DNA of 64,000 nucleotides from Ectobacillus antri (GCF_003852715.1 NZ_RIAV01000005.1:62001-126000), one strand, 5' to 3'; numbered from the stretch's first letter, positions 7,720 through 15,693 are shown. Notes: generated by a model from the letters alone, not told the origin. Made by a program: numbers and translations.

Positions 7720-8319
7720 GTGCACAGTATTGATCCCCGCACGCAAAGTGAACGAGATAACTATAAGCTGCTGACAGGGAGTATCATCCCTCGTCCTGTA
7801 GCATTTGTAACCACACTCTCAAAAGATGGCGTCCATAACGGGGCTCCGTTCAGCTACTTTACTATCGTAACTGCGAATCCGCCCCTCATCTCCGTTTCTG
7901 TTCAGCGACAAAACGGGGTACAAAAGGACACTGCACGCAATGCGATAGAAACCGGCGCCTTCGTCGTTCATATTTCAGACGAAACATATGCGGAAGCAAT
8001 TAATATGACAGCGGCGCAGCTTCCTCCTCATGAAAGTGAAATAGAGCTCGCTAAGCTGACACCAGTGCCAAGTGAGGTCATCGCCGTGCCGGGTGTAGAG
8101 GAAGCCAGCATCCGCATGGAATGCCTGCTCGAGCAAGCGATTCCCTTAGGAGACGGCCCGGCCTGTGATTTGCTAATTGGCAAGGTTGTCCGCTTCCACG
8201 TAGCAGAGCATCTCTACGAAAACGGACGAATCGATGCCACAGGGCTTCGCCCCATCAGCCGCCTCGCGGGGAACAGCTACGCGAAGCTTGGGGAGCTGTT
8301 TGAGATTGAGCGACCGTAA
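7720..8319 (+). CDS. Flavin reductase-like FMN-binding split-barrel protein
   Basis: 199 residues. The N-terminal half (about 15-110) has the flavin-reductase split-barrel pattern: LLTGSIIPRPVAFVTTLS, NGAPFSYFTIVTANPPLISVSV and TGAFVVHISDETYAEAINMTA. Such proteins bind FMN and either reduce flavin with NAD(P)H or act on unknown substrates. It starts with GTG behind AGAGGAGG, 18 bp after the hydrolase stop, so it is probably the third gene of the MhqR-controlled unit. It could supply reduced flavin or reduce quinones; this is inference from context. Confidence 0.87.
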   Translation: MHSIDPRTQSERDNYKLLTGSIIPRPVAFVTTLSKDGVHNGAPFSYFTIVTANPPLISVSVQRQNGVQKDTARNAIETGAFVVHISDETYAEAINMTAAQLPPHESEIELAKLTPVPSEVIAVPGVEEASIRMECLLEQAIPLGDGPACDLLIGKVVRFHVAEHLYENGRIDATGLRPISRLAGNSYAKLGELFEIERP

Positions 8320-8410
8320 CAATTCTCATATACACATAAAAAGGTCCTGTTGTTCTTTATGTTTATTGAATTTGCGCTAGGACATCCTGGTCTTGGCATT
8401 ATTACTTGTG

Positions 8411-8452
8411 AACTACCCGCCACCTACGCTTCGCTTAGAGGTGGGGGCTTCT
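8411..8452. mobile_element. IS200/IS605-type end hairpin, relic
   Basis: CCC(g)CCACCT pairs with AGGTGGGGG around an 11-13-base loop (8416-8447), followed by GGCTTCTAAG. This CCACCT...AGGTGGGGGCTTCT pattern is typical of IS200/IS605/TnpB element ends in Firmicutes, from memory. No transposase frame is nearby, and the flanks (8340-8410, 8455-8505) contain only short open patches. A decayed element end is the best reading. Confidence 0.55.
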
Positions 8453-8506
8453 AAGTTAAAACCACCTGAGCTTAATGAAGAAACTGAATCGCTTACTAAA
8501 GCCTTT

Positions 8507-8544
8507 AATATCATCATCCCATCACCAAACGGTGGGATGATATT
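8507..8544 (+). terminator. Hairpin, probable terminator of the mhq unit
   Basis: AATATCATC..CCC pairs with GGGATGATATT with a three-base bulge, followed by TATAAT. It is a plausible plus-strand terminator about 190 bp after the flavin reductase gene. The intervening stretch holds only an IS-end relic. Confidence 0.45.
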
Positions 8545-8577
8545 TATAATGTGGAAGAAATATATATCCTAGTAAAA

Positions 8578-8862
8578 CTAAAAAATCTTGATTAACATAC
8601 CGCCCTGTGTAAATAAGCAAAATACCTGTAAATATAAAAGTCTTTTTTTGGCAGCCAAGTCACGGCTATCCACACCGTTAATTGTAATGGAACCTTTTTG
8701 TTTTTCTAATAGATCACAAATTAATTTAATGAGCGTTGTTTTTCCACAGCCGTTTGGACCAATGAGAGCTAACATATCTCCCTTAGCTACTTCAAAGCTC
8801 ACATGATCTAACACTGTAACTTTGTTGTCATAAGAAAAATGCAAATCTTGTACTTTTAACAT
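8578..8862 (-). pseudogene. ABC transporter ATPase, 3'-truncated remnant
   Basis: The frame encodes the first part of an ABC ATPase: MLKVQDLHFSYDNKVTVLDHVSFE, then the Walker A GPNGCGKTT at about 36-44. From about residue 78 the sequence becomes unrelated (LYLQVFCLFTQGG) and ends at 94 residues. The Q-loop, LSGGQ signature and Walker B are missing, so the product cannot hydrolyse ATP. The 5' end is intact, with AAAGGACG before ATG and a structured leader upstream. The partner permease is absent. The break lies next to the IS200/IS605 relic, suggesting loss by a deletion there. Confidence 0.85.
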
Positions 8863-9044
8863 CCATAACGTCCTTTCTACAGTACGTATACAAAAAAATA
8901 TTCCTTTTTTAAGCGACTAAGGGCTTCACAAAATAATCTTCTCTAATCTCTATTTCTATAAAAACCTTCAAGGCTCAATAAGAAAATATTAACATATAAA
9001 CAAATATGATATATTTTCCTAATTTATATTTAGTTTAAATATTC

Positions 9045-9165
9045 TGTAAATAAAAAGGACTACTTCATATAGAAGCAGCCCATCAATTAGGGTACCCTTC
9101 ATCAGGGCGGAAAAGGAAAACAGGCGCTCTCATTCAGAGAGCAAAGAGAGGATTCCCTCTCTATA
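9045..9165 (-). promoter_or_regulatory. Structured leader with terminator upstream of the ABC remnant
   Basis: Reading on the minus strand: hairpin AGAGAGG/CCTCTCT (9145-9162), hairpin GCTCTC/GAGAGC (9126-9142), a GGGTACCC block, then a terminator GGGCTGCTTC/GAAGTAGTCC (two G-U pairs) followed by TTTTTATTT (9051-9081). This looks like an attenuated leader for the ABC gene starting at 8862. I cannot match it to a known riboswitch or T-box; drug-responsive attenuation is possible but unproven. 8863-9044 is AT-rich with nothing else recognisable. Confidence 0.5.
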
Positions 9166-9260
9166 TAACTAACGAAAGAAAATAACCCTTGGATCATTTT
9201 TATCATGTTAAAGATATTTTTTATCCAGCTACGCCACTCAGAGGATATTCCCATACATCA

Positions 9261-9290
9261 AAAAATCCACTCTAGTGTAAGTGGATTTTT
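9261..9290 (-). terminator. Terminator of mntP
   Basis: AAAAATCCAC and GTGGATTTTT form a perfect 10-bp stem 2 bp after the mntP stop. It ends in U residues on both strands, so it can work in both directions. Confidence 0.85.
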
Positions 9291-9292
9291 CA

Positions 9293-9853
9293 TTATATTG
9301 GAAATAGCAGTTTCAAACCAAATCCTATTAAAATACTACCTCCGAGTACTTCACCGTATGTGCCAAGTACTTTTTTGGCATGCCTCCCTAGCAGCAGGCC
9401 TGACCATGTTAGAAATGCGCTAACTAAGCCGAAAATGACAATGGTAGCCCATGTACGCGCTCCATAAATGCCAAGGCTTAAGCCAACCGAGAAGCTGTCC
9501 AAGCTGACGGAAAAAGCAAATAGATATAAGCCAAGACCGGATGGTGCGACTTTGCTTTCTTCCGAGCCAAATAAATTGGAATAAATAATATGAAAGCCCA
9601 GCCCGATTAACAGAATACCGCCGGCAATTGTCGCAAGTTCACCAAATCGTGCTGACAGTAGCCGCCCAATTAACATGCCAAGTAGTGGCATCACAACGTG
9701 AAATGCACCAATTGTCAGCCCTATGTAAAAGATTTGTTTCAGTCTAAGACGAACCATCCCCATGCCAAGACTGACAGAAAAGGCATCAAGCCCAAGGGCA
9801 AATGCCATGATTGTGAGAGTTAAAATCTCTCCAATAATATGTTGAATATCCAT
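9293..9853 (-). CDS. mntP: Manganese efflux pump MntP (YwlD)
   Basis: 186 residues with six hydrophobic segments. The duplicated MntP signature is present: [18 protein letters not shown] in the first half and [17 protein letters not shown] in the second, each with the membrane Asp implicated in Mn2+ transport. MntP exports excess Mn2+. It follows ywlC in the conserved ywl order. No yybP-ykoY Mn2+ riboswitch is visible upstream. Instead a hairpin buries its ribosome-binding site. Confidence 0.93.
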   Translation of the reverse strand: MDIQHIIGEILTLTIMAFALGLDAFSVSLGMGMVRLRLKQIFYIGLTIGAFHVVMPLLGMLIGRLLSARFGELATIAGGILLIGLGFHIIYSNLFGSEESKVAPSGLGLYLFAFSVSLDSFSVGLSLGIYGARTWATIVIFGLVSAFLTWSGLLLGRHAKKVLGTYGEVLGGSILIGFGLKLLFPI

Positions 9854-9860
9854 ATCTTCC

Positions 9861-9901
9861 CTCCTTGGACTTGCTAATTAAAGATATGCACGTCCAAGGA
9901 G
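9861..9901 (-). promoter_or_regulatory. Hairpin enclosing the mntP ribosome-binding site
   Basis: Perfect 10-base arms CTCCTTGGAC and GTCCAAGGAG with a 21-base loop occupy most of the ywlC-mntP gap. On the minus strand the 3' arm contains the mntP Shine-Dalgarno (AAGGAG), so folding would hide it. This may tune mntP translation or act as a weak terminator of ywlC; it has no U-tract. Confidence 0.55.
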
Positions 9902-9908
9902 AGTTAGA

Positions 9909-10955
9909 CTATTCTTTTATGACCTGGTGACCCGCGGCCTTAACAAGGCGATTCATCACCGCAATGCCAATGCCGATTTGCGGAAATGCTTCACTGTAAA
10001 TTACATCTACATCTGTACTATCAAAGCTTCGAAGTGCTTCATACAAACCAGCGGCGACTGTGGATAAATCCTCACGCTTACCACATATGATGATTTGATC
10101 TGCTTTATAACTACCTTTTTGTTCCGCAGTTGTGAGAACACCGACTTTCAGGCCTTCCTGCCTCGCTTCGTCAATAAGGGCTTGCACAAATGACGTTGAT
10201 CCATCGGCAATAACGAGCGGGGCTTTTGGCGCATAATGCGTATATTTCATACCCGGCGATTTTGGTTTTTCCACATGACTTTCAAGACCAGGGTCAACCA
10301 GCACAGGACCAATTACCTCTTCTAGCTGCTCTTTTGTAACACCGCCTGGTCGCAAGATAACCGGCACCGCTCCGGTACAATCAAGCACCGTTGATTCTAC
10401 GCCAACTCCTGTTGCACCGCCATCTACAATACCGGCAATTTTACCTTCTAAATCCTCCTGCACGTGCGAAGCAAGCGTTGGACTCGGACGTCCGGAACGA
10501 TTGGCACTAGGTGCTGCGACTGGTACATCGGCCGCTGCGATAAGAGCTAACGCAATGTCATGATCTGGCATGCGCACAGCCACAGTATCCAAACCTGCAG
10601 TTACCTTTGCGGAAACACCGTCCCGTTTTGGAAAAATTAATGTGAGTGGCCCCGGCCAAAAGTGCTCCATTAATATACGCGCAATGGGTGGAACATCCGA
10701 AACCAGCTTTTCTAGCTGCGACTGACTTGCAATGTGGACAATGAGTGGATTATCGCTCGGTCTACCCTTTGCTTCAAAAATTTTGGCAACTGCCGCATCA
10801 CTTGTCGCGTCTGCACCAAGGCCATATACTGTCTCTGTTGGAAAAGCAATCGCTTCTCCGTCACGAAGCAACATCGCGGCTTCGTGTATTTGTGGATAAT
10901 TTTTTTCGTTTTCAACATTTTTATCCACAGACCAATACTTCGTTTTCACCTTCAT
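9909..10955 (-). CDS. ywlC: Threonylcarbamoyl-AMP synthase (Sua5/YwlC)
   Basis: 348 residues: a YrdC/TsaC domain (about 20-205, with AIAFPTETVYGLGADA, KGRPSDNPLIVHI and APSANRSGRPSPT) followed by a linker SPGMKYTHYAPKAPL and a C-terminal Sua5 domain. It makes threonylcarbamoyl-AMP from Thr, bicarbonate and ATP for the t6A37 tRNA modification. The ATG follows AAGGGTG. mntP lies 55 bp downstream. The 5' end and upstream gap carry a cluster of DnaA boxes. Confidence 0.95.
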   Translation of the reverse strand: MKVKTKYWSVDKNVENEKNYPQIHEAAMLLRDGEAIAFPTETVYGLGADATSDAAVAKIFEAKGRPSDNPLIVHIASQSQLEKLVSDVPPIARILMEHFWPGPLTLIFPKRDGVSAKVTAGLDTVAVRMPDHDIALALIAAADVPVAAPSANRSGRPSPTLASHVQEDLEGKIAGIVDGGATGVGVESTVLDCTGAVPVILRPGGVTKEQLEEVIGPVLVDPGLESHVEKPKSPGMKYTHYAPKAPLVIADGSTSFVQALIDEARQEGLKVGVLTTAEQKGSYKADQIIICGKREDLSTVAAGLYEALRSFDSTDVDVIYSEAFPQIGIGIAVMNRLVKAAGHQVIKE

Positions 10956-11508
10956 TCACACCCTTATTTCGTAAATTTCCTTTGTATTACACAGTTTACT
11001 ATGAGCCGTATATAAAATACAAACAAGGTTTATCCACGGATTGTGGATAAACCTCTGGATTCAGTGGATAACTTTGTGAATAGCTGATAATTCTTACAAT
11101 CTTGTTTTTCCACATAAAATAAAGGATCCGGGGCGTTCTATGCTCCTTTTAAAGTGCTGAAGTTCACTAACAGCATGTGGAACATCAGACTTTTCCACAG
11201 CTTCAAAACCAAATGCATGAAAAAGCGGTACAGATTGCTTTTTATCTGTGACTAAGTATAACTTTTCCACAGCTTGTTTTTCTAAATAGAAGAAAAAGCT
11301 CTGCATTAAATACAACAATTGCGCTTGATCAACCCCACTTTTTAAAACAAGTGAACGAAGCAAACCTAGATTTCCCGCCTTTTCATAACCAATTGTACCT
11401 GTGATTGTTCCGTTTTCATCCTCAACAACCATAAACTGCCCGTATATTTCACGTATACTTTTACCGTCAATATCAGCTTGTCCTAAAAATGCAATTAAGT
11501 TATCCACA
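10891..11508. promoter_or_regulatory. DnaA-box cluster at ywlC
   Basis: Exact boxes TTATCCACA/TGTGGATAA occur at 10891, 10921, 11042 and 11500. TTTTCCACA, fitting the looser TTWTNCACA, occurs at 11106, 11191 and 11273. One-mismatch boxes occur at 11030 and 11063. These nine sites in 618 bp span the 5' end of ywlC, the gap and the ywlB gene. From memory, B. subtilis has a DnaA-binding cluster at ywlC among a handful of origin-proximal clusters that titrate DnaA. Confidence 0.8.
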
Positions 11509-11531
11509 TCCCGCTCCGTTGCAAAACGCAT
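11094..11531 (-). CDS. ywlB: GNAT-like N-acetyltransferase family protein (YwlB)
   Basis: 145 residues with a GNAT-like layout: FMVVEDENGTITGTIGYEKAGNLGLLRSLVL (beta strands and acetyl-CoA pyrophosphate region) and LYLVTDKKQSVPLFHAFGFEAVEKSDVPHAV (C-terminal strand and AFGF turn). The usual Q/RxxGxG/A loop is not clear, so acetyl-CoA binding is uncertain. The start MRFATERDV follows GGGGGTG; an upstream GTG frame is less likely. It lies between ywlC and spoIIR as in B. subtilis. Substrate unknown. Several DnaA boxes lie within the coding sequence. Confidence 0.85.
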   Translation of the reverse strand: MRFATERDVDNLIAFLGQADIDGKSIREIYGQFMVVEDENGTITGTIGYEKAGNLGLLRSLVLKSGVDQAQLLYLMQSFFFYLEKQAVEKLYLVTDKKQSVPLFHAFGFEAVEKSDVPHAVSELQHFKRSIERPGSFILCGKTRL

Positions 11532-11582
11532 CACGGACACCCCCTTTACTTTCACTATATGAAGGGAATGTCCGATTAGAAC

Positions 11583-12386
11583 TTATTTAGAAAATAGAGA
11601 TGTTACGACTTCTACGAAAAAGAACTTCACTTCAGGCTCTTCTTCTATCTCAACCTTATCTTCAGGCTCTTCGACTGATTCTGTTTCAACTGCGGCTACC
11701 ACTTGCTCTATCAGCTTTTCTTCCTTTTCCAATCGCTGTGTATCCTTCTTTTTCGTTTGCACTTTCGCTACTGTCTTCTCATTCGTTTTTTGAACGACAG
11801 GCTTTTCCGTCTTAACTTCTTCTACTTCTTCTACTTCTTCTACAACTTTTTCTTCCTCTACAGGCTCTTCTTTTACTTGTTGTTTTTTAATAGCTGTACC
11901 GCTTGCAAAATCTAAGAAGCATAGGGGTGGAAAAAGTACGCACCACCAATTCGCACCTTCTCCAGCTCCTAACGTTACAAGTACCGCTTCATACTCACCA
12001 GCAGGATATAAAAAGTTGCCATATTGCTTTGTTGGAAATTTTACCTGCTTACCAAATTCAACTTTATAGCTTTGATTACTTTTTTCTTCTTTTAATACTT
12101 TCGCTACTGTCTTCTCAAGCTCTGGGATTCGGCTTTGAATGATAGTACGCGCATCTTCAATAGAAGTTAACTCAGCTACCCAACCGTCAATCTGCGCTTT
12201 TACTTCATCGCGCACTTTACGTTTTAATGCCTGATCTTTATTAGAATCACTATTAGCCAAAATTCGTAGGCGAATCGCCTCGTTTGGAATTACCTTGGCT
12301 TCTGCTTGCATATATCCAAAATGCGCCATGAACTGGGCACCGATCACCAATAAAATAAGAAATGCGATAACTTGTTTTTTCATCAT
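11583..12386 (-). CDS. spoIIR: Stage II sporulation protein R
   Basis: 267 residues. After a signal peptide or anchor (KKQVIAFLILLVIGAQFMA) comes the SpoIIR domain: IPNEAIRLRILANSDSNKDQALKRKVRD through YLPAGEYEAVLVTLGAG-like strands and GEGANWWCVLFPPLCFLD. SpoIIR is made in the forespore and secreted into the intermembrane space, where it triggers SpoIIGA to process pro-sigma-E. Residues from about 170 on form a long low-complexity tail of alternating Glu/Val and Lys runs (EEEKVVEEVEEVEEVKTEK), longer than in B. subtilis SpoIIR as I recall it. A candidate sigma-F promoter precedes it. Confidence 0.93.
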   Translation of the reverse strand: MMKKQVIAFLILLVIGAQFMAHFGYMQAEAKVIPNEAIRLRILANSDSNKDQALKRKVRDEVKAQIDGWVAELTSIEDARTIIQSRIPELEKTVAKVLKEEKSNQSYKVEFGKQVKFPTKQYGNFLYPAGEYEAVLVTLGAGEGANWWCVLFPPLCFLDFASGTAIKKQQVKEEPVEEEKVVEEVEEVEEVKTEKPVVQKTNEKTVAKVQTKKKDTQRLEKEEKLIEQVVAAVETESVEEPEDKVEIEEEPEVKFFFVEVVTSLFSK

Positions 12387-12409
12387 CCACACCGTCCCTT
12401 CTACTAAGA

Positions 12410-12439
12410 CAGTGTAGGCAGGTTTGGTTGTTTCTAAAC
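12410..12439 (-). promoter_or_regulatory. Candidate sigma-F promoter of spoIIR
   Basis: On the minus strand GTTTA, 15 bases, GCCTACACTG. This differs from the sigma-F consensus (GYATA-15-GGNNANAHTR) at one position in each element. It predicts a very short leader before the AAGGGA ribosome-binding site. spoIIR is a known sigma-F gene. Confidence 0.45.
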
Positions 12440-12461
12440 TAGTAATCTAAAAAAAGATTTT

Positions 12462-12623
12462 TTTAGATGGGAGAGAGGAACGGGCTTTGAGTTGTTGCGG
12501 GTGAGGCCTTATGTGCGCCTCGTTACTGGTGAGACCATATTTGTTCTCTCTTTCTACTGTTTAGATGGATACCCTTGGGTTGTTGTAGGCAGGACTTATG
12601 TGCGCCTCTCTTGGTGAGATCAT
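12462..12623. repeat. Imperfect tandem repeat, two copies
   Basis: Two copies begin TTTAGATGG (12462 and 12560) and share GTTGTTG, a CTTATGTGCGCCTC block and GGTGAGAYCAT. Copy lengths are about 77 and 64 bp. They fill the prmC-spoIIR gap. No gene or known element is recognised. Confidence 0.6.
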
Positions 12624-12654
12624 CATGTAGCGAGGTGGTCTTGTATAAGGACGA

Positions 12655-12689
12655 GATAAAGGCGACTTTTGGTGCAAGTCGCTTTTATC
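12655..12689 (-). terminator. Terminator of the tdk-prfA-prmC region
   Basis: GATAAAGGCGACTT pairs with AAGTCGCTTTTATC around a seven-base loop, overlapping the prmC stop. The U-tract is short on the minus strand. Confidence 0.65.
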
Positions 12690-13536
12690 CTAGCTTTGCA
12701 AATATCATGCGGTCTTTGCCGTTGATATCATATACAATTTCTATGTGAGCCTCAGGGAAGGTGTCTTCAAGCATTTCCTTGATAGCTTTTCCTTGTCCTG
12801 CGCCGTATTCAAAGGCAACAAGTGCTTTTGGTTGCAGTACCTGCGGCAGTTCTATCATAAAGCGGCGATAAAAGTCGAGTCCATCTTCTCCGCCGACAAG
12901 CGCGCGCGCTGGTTCGTAATCTTTTACAACCGGGGAAAGTTCTTCCCATTCGTGCTGTGGTATGTAAGGTGGATTAGAAACTACCACATCAAGCTTTTGG
13001 GCGTTTTGAATGAAAGGCTGCAGTAAGTCGCCATGATAGAATGTCACTTCTGCCCCCAGCATTTCGGCATTCTTCTTTGCAACTTCAATGGAGGCTGCCG
13101 CAATATCAACAGTTGCAACTTGCAGGTTTCTGTTTTCAAGGGCTAATGTAATAGCAATTGCGCCGCTTCCTGTTCCAATATCTGCAACCGCCAAGCGTTC
13201 GTTTCCAAAGTGAGTTTTGATGCGCTGTAGCACACCCTCAATCAGCTCTTCTGTTTCCGGTCTTGGAATCAACACTTCCTCGTTAACTCGAAAGGGTCTG
13301 CCATAAAACATTTCATGTCCGATCATATATTGAACCGGAATGCCCTCGCCATGACGAATAACCATATCTTTAAAAGCATTCATTTGTGCATCGTCTATCG
13401 TATCGCGCATTTGCATCAATAGCTCTGTTCGATTTACCTCTAACACATGAAGTAAAAGTACTTCAGCAGCATGTTCTTCACGTTCTTTTTCCCGCAAAAA
13501 AGAAGAAGCCCATTTTAGGGCTTCGTACACGCGCAT
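12685..13536 (-). CDS. prmC: Release-factor glutamine N5-methyltransferase
   Basis: 283 residues. A helical N-terminal substrate domain (about 1-95) is followed by a class I SAM methyltransferase with ADIGTGSGAIAITLA (motif I) and VVSNPPYIPQHE (the NPPY catalytic motif). It methylates the glutamine of the GGQ motif of RF1/RF2. The start codon overlaps the prfA stop by one base (TAATG), so the enzyme is co-translated with its substrate RF1. Confidence 0.96.
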   Translation of the reverse strand: MRVYEALKWASSFLREKEREEHAAEVLLLHVLEVNRTELLMQMRDTIDDAQMNAFKDMVIRHGEGIPVQYMIGHEMFYGRPFRVNEEVLIPRPETEELIEGVLQRIKTHFGNERLAVADIGTGSGAIAITLALENRNLQVATVDIAAASIEVAKKNAEMLGAEVTFYHGDLLQPFIQNAQKLDVVVSNPPYIPQHEWEELSPVVKDYEPARALVGGEDGLDFYRRFMIELPQVLQPKALVAFEYGAGQGKAIKEMLEDTFPEAHIEIVYDINGKDRMIFAKLG

Positions 13537-14612
13537 TATTCCGCTGCCTCCATGCGCTTCGCTTGATCGTCCATGATTAAAGCATTAATAAACTCATCAA
13601 GCTTACCTTGAAGAATTTGATCAAGCTTTTGGATTGTCAAACCGATGCGATGGTCAGTAACACGGTTTTGCGGGAAGTTGTAGGTACGGATACGTTCGGA
13701 ACGGTCGCCCGTGCCCACCGCTTGTTTACGGTTTTGATCGTATTCCGCCTGCGCTTCCTGCTGAAACTTATCATACACGCGGGCACGCAATACCTTCATA
13801 GCTTTTTCCTTGTTTTTAATCTGAGACTTCTCATCCTGACACGATACAACAACGCCTGTCGGCAAGTGCGTTAAACGAACAGCTGACATTGTTGTATTAA
13901 CGCTTTGTCCGCCCGGTCCGCTAGATGCGAATGTATCAACGCGAATATCTTTTTCATGGATTTCGACTTCTACTTCTTCCGCTTCCGGCAACACAGCCAC
14001 AGTTGCGGTAGATGTATGAATACGGCCGCCTGATTCTGTTTCAGGTACACGCTGTACACGGTGTGCGCCGTTTTCAAACTTCATTTTAGAGTAAGCGCCG
14101 TTCCCATTAATCATAAAGATAATTTCTTTAAAGCCACCAAGTCCTGTTGGGCTCGCTTCAATGACTTCCGGTTTCCACCCCTGCATCTCTGCATAACGGC
14201 TGTACATACGGTACAGATCGCCCGCAAATAGAGCAGCTTCATCTCCACCTGCAGCGCCGCGAATCTCAATAATAACGTTTTTATCATCGTTTGGATCTTT
14301 CGGAATTAACAATACTTTCAGGCGATCAGAAAGCTCTCGTTCTTGTGTTTCGAGTTCTGATATTTCTTCTTTGACCATTTCACGCATATCCGCATCCAAC
14401 TTGTCTTCAAGCATGGCTTTTGCGTCTTTCAATTGCTCACGAACACTTTTGTATTCGCGGTATACCGCTACGGTTTCTTGAATATCAGATTGCTCTTTCG
14501 AATATTCACGAAGCTTTTTTGGATCATTAACAACAGCTGGATCACTCAAAAGTTCGTTTAGCTTTTCGTAACGGTTTTCTACAGCTTGTAAACGATCTAA
14601 CACGTCACTCAC
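13536..14612 (-). CDS. prfA: Peptide chain release factor 1
   Basis: 358 residues of normal RF1 length. The peptidyl-tRNA hydrolysis motif GGQ is in [41 protein letters not shown] precedes it, with the RF1-type UAA/UAG recognition region upstream. It terminates translation at UAA and UAG. prmC, which methylates the GGQ glutamine, is coupled by a 1-base overlap. Confidence 0.97.
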   Translation of the reverse strand: MSDVLDRLQAVENRYEKLNELLSDPAVVNDPKKLREYSKEQSDIQETVAVYREYKSVREQLKDAKAMLEDKLDADMREMVKEEISELETQERELSDRLKVLLIPKDPNDDKNVIIEIRGAAGGDEAALFAGDLYRMYSRYAEMQGWKPEVIEASPTGLGGFKEIIFMINGNGAYSKMKFENGAHRVQRVPETESGGRIHTSTATVAVLPEAEEVEVEIHEKDIRVDTFASSGPGGQSVNTTMSAVRLTHLPTGVVVSCQDEKSQIKNKEKAMKVLRARVYDKFQQEAQAEYDQNRKQAVGTGDRSERIRTYNFPQNRVTDHRIGLTIQKLDQILQGKLDEFINALIMDDQAKRMEAAE

Positions 14613-14678
14613 CTCAACATTTTCATTCTATAGTTAGTATATCTGTTTTTTCGTGGTTTTACAAAGTAGCATCCTTTG

Positions 14679-14706
14679 AAAAAAACCCGCTGATTAGCGA
14701 GTTTTT
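14679..14706 (-). terminator. Terminator of tdk
   Basis: Minus-strand stem AACTCGCT/AGCGGGTT with a four-base loop and a following run of seven U, overlapping the tdk stop. Confidence 0.8.
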
Positions 14707-15283
14707 ATTCTTCCGGTACCTCGTGGCAATGGCGGCAGCGCGGTTCGTAGGATTCTGATGCACCTACCAAGATCACAGGTTCATGAAAGCCTGCTGGTTT
14801 GCCATCAATTAAACGCTGCGTACGGCTTGCAGGTGCACCGCATGATGAGCATACAGCTTGTAGCTTGGTTACATGCTCTGCAATTGCCATAAGCGCCGGA
14901 ACTTGCCCAAACGGAACACCGCGGAAGTCCTGATCAAGTCCTGCCACAATGACACGATAGCCGCGGTTTGCTAGTGTTTGAACAACTTCTACAATGTCAT
15001 CATCAAAAAACTGTACTTCGTCAATTGCAATTACATCCATTTCCTCTGTTACATGATGCAAAATCTGCAGCGATGATGAAACAGGAGTTGCGGTTACCTT
15101 GGCGCCATTGTGCGAGACAACATCTTCTTCGCTATATCTTGTATCAATGCCGGGTTTGAACACAACTGCTGTTTGCTTTGCAAATTGCGTACGGCGCACA
15201 CGGCGAATCAGCTCTTCTGATTTACCGGAAAACATGCTACCACAAATGACTTCAATCCAGCCGTTTCGATTCATTAAATACAT
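14705..15283 (-). CDS. tdk: Thymidine kinase
   Basis: 192 residues, type II thymidine kinase. P-loop GSMFSGKS is at 15-22, the Walker B-like DEVQFFDDD is mid-protein, and [16 protein letters not shown] is the lasso region. Two zinc cysteine pairs occur (CSSCGAP and CRHCHE). It phosphorylates thymidine for dTTP salvage. The start [12 protein letters not shown] follows GAGGAGG and matches the family; the open frame extends upstream without support. Confidence 0.95.
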   Translation of the reverse strand: MYLMNRNGWIEVICGSMFSGKSEELIRRVRRTQFAKQTAVVFKPGIDTRYSEEDVVSHNGAKVTATPVSSSLQILHHVTEEMDVIAIDEVQFFDDDIVEVVQTLANRGYRVIVAGLDQDFRGVPFGQVPALMAIAEHVTKLQAVCSSCGAPASRTQRLIDGKPAGFHEPVILVGASESYEPRCRHCHEVPEE

Positions 15284-15388
15284 AATAAGCCTCCTCGTTG
15301 CAAGAAGCGTAATCTCAAAAACGGAGCACGGGAATCCCCGTGCTTCCTTGGTAAGCAAAGCGCTTTCGCTCGCTTTTTATGACTAAAA

Positions 15389-15417
15389 AAAGCAGGCAAG
15401 CGGTGCTTGCCTGCTTT
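15389..15417 (-). terminator. Strong terminator of rpmE2
   Basis: Thirteen-base arms AAAGCAGGCAAGC and GCTTGCCTGCTTT with a three-base loop and U-runs on both sides. Confidence 0.9.
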
Positions 15418-15447
15418 ATTTCCATATCATTCGTAGGAACGCAGCTA

Positions 15448-15693
15448 TTACTTAAGGCCGTATTTTTTGTTGAAGCGATCAACACGTCCGTCTGCAGTAG
15501 CGAATTTCTGACGTCCTGTGTAGAATGGGTGAGAGTCAGAACTGATCTCCACTTTAATTAGTGGGTAAGTGTTACCGTCTTCCCATTCGATTGTTTCAGC
15601 AGAATACTTTGTAGAGCCAGTTAAAAACTTGAATCCAGTGTTTGTATCCATGAAAACAACCTTCTTATAATCTGGATGAATTCCTTGTTTCAT
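15448..15693 (-). CDS. rpmE2: Ribosomal protein L31, zinc-independent type B
   Basis: 81 residues: [20 protein letters not shown], then [17 protein letters not shown], ending [12 protein letters not shown]. There is no cysteine at all, so this is the zinc-free type B form rather than the CxxC zinc-binding type A. It sits between rho and tdk, the place of zinc-type rpmE in B. subtilis, as in the B. cereus group. The second ATG was chosen because AAGGAG is 9 bases from it, while the first ATG directly abuts the site. Confidence 0.95.
   Translation of the reverse strand: MKQGIHPDYKKVVFMDTNTGFKFLTGSTKYSAETIEWEDGNTYPLIKVEISSDSHPFYTGRQKFATADGRVDRFNKKYGLK

Noticed and set aside
8450-8577. Short open frame (KLKPPELNEETESLTKAFN...) after the IS-end relic
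   Set aside because: No start codon or ribosome-binding site, and it runs through a hairpin. It may be a gene tail left by a deletion, but nothing identifies it.
9854-9908. yybP-ykoY manganese riboswitch for mntP
   Set aside because: The gap is only 55 bp and contains just one simple hairpin; no riboswitch core is present.
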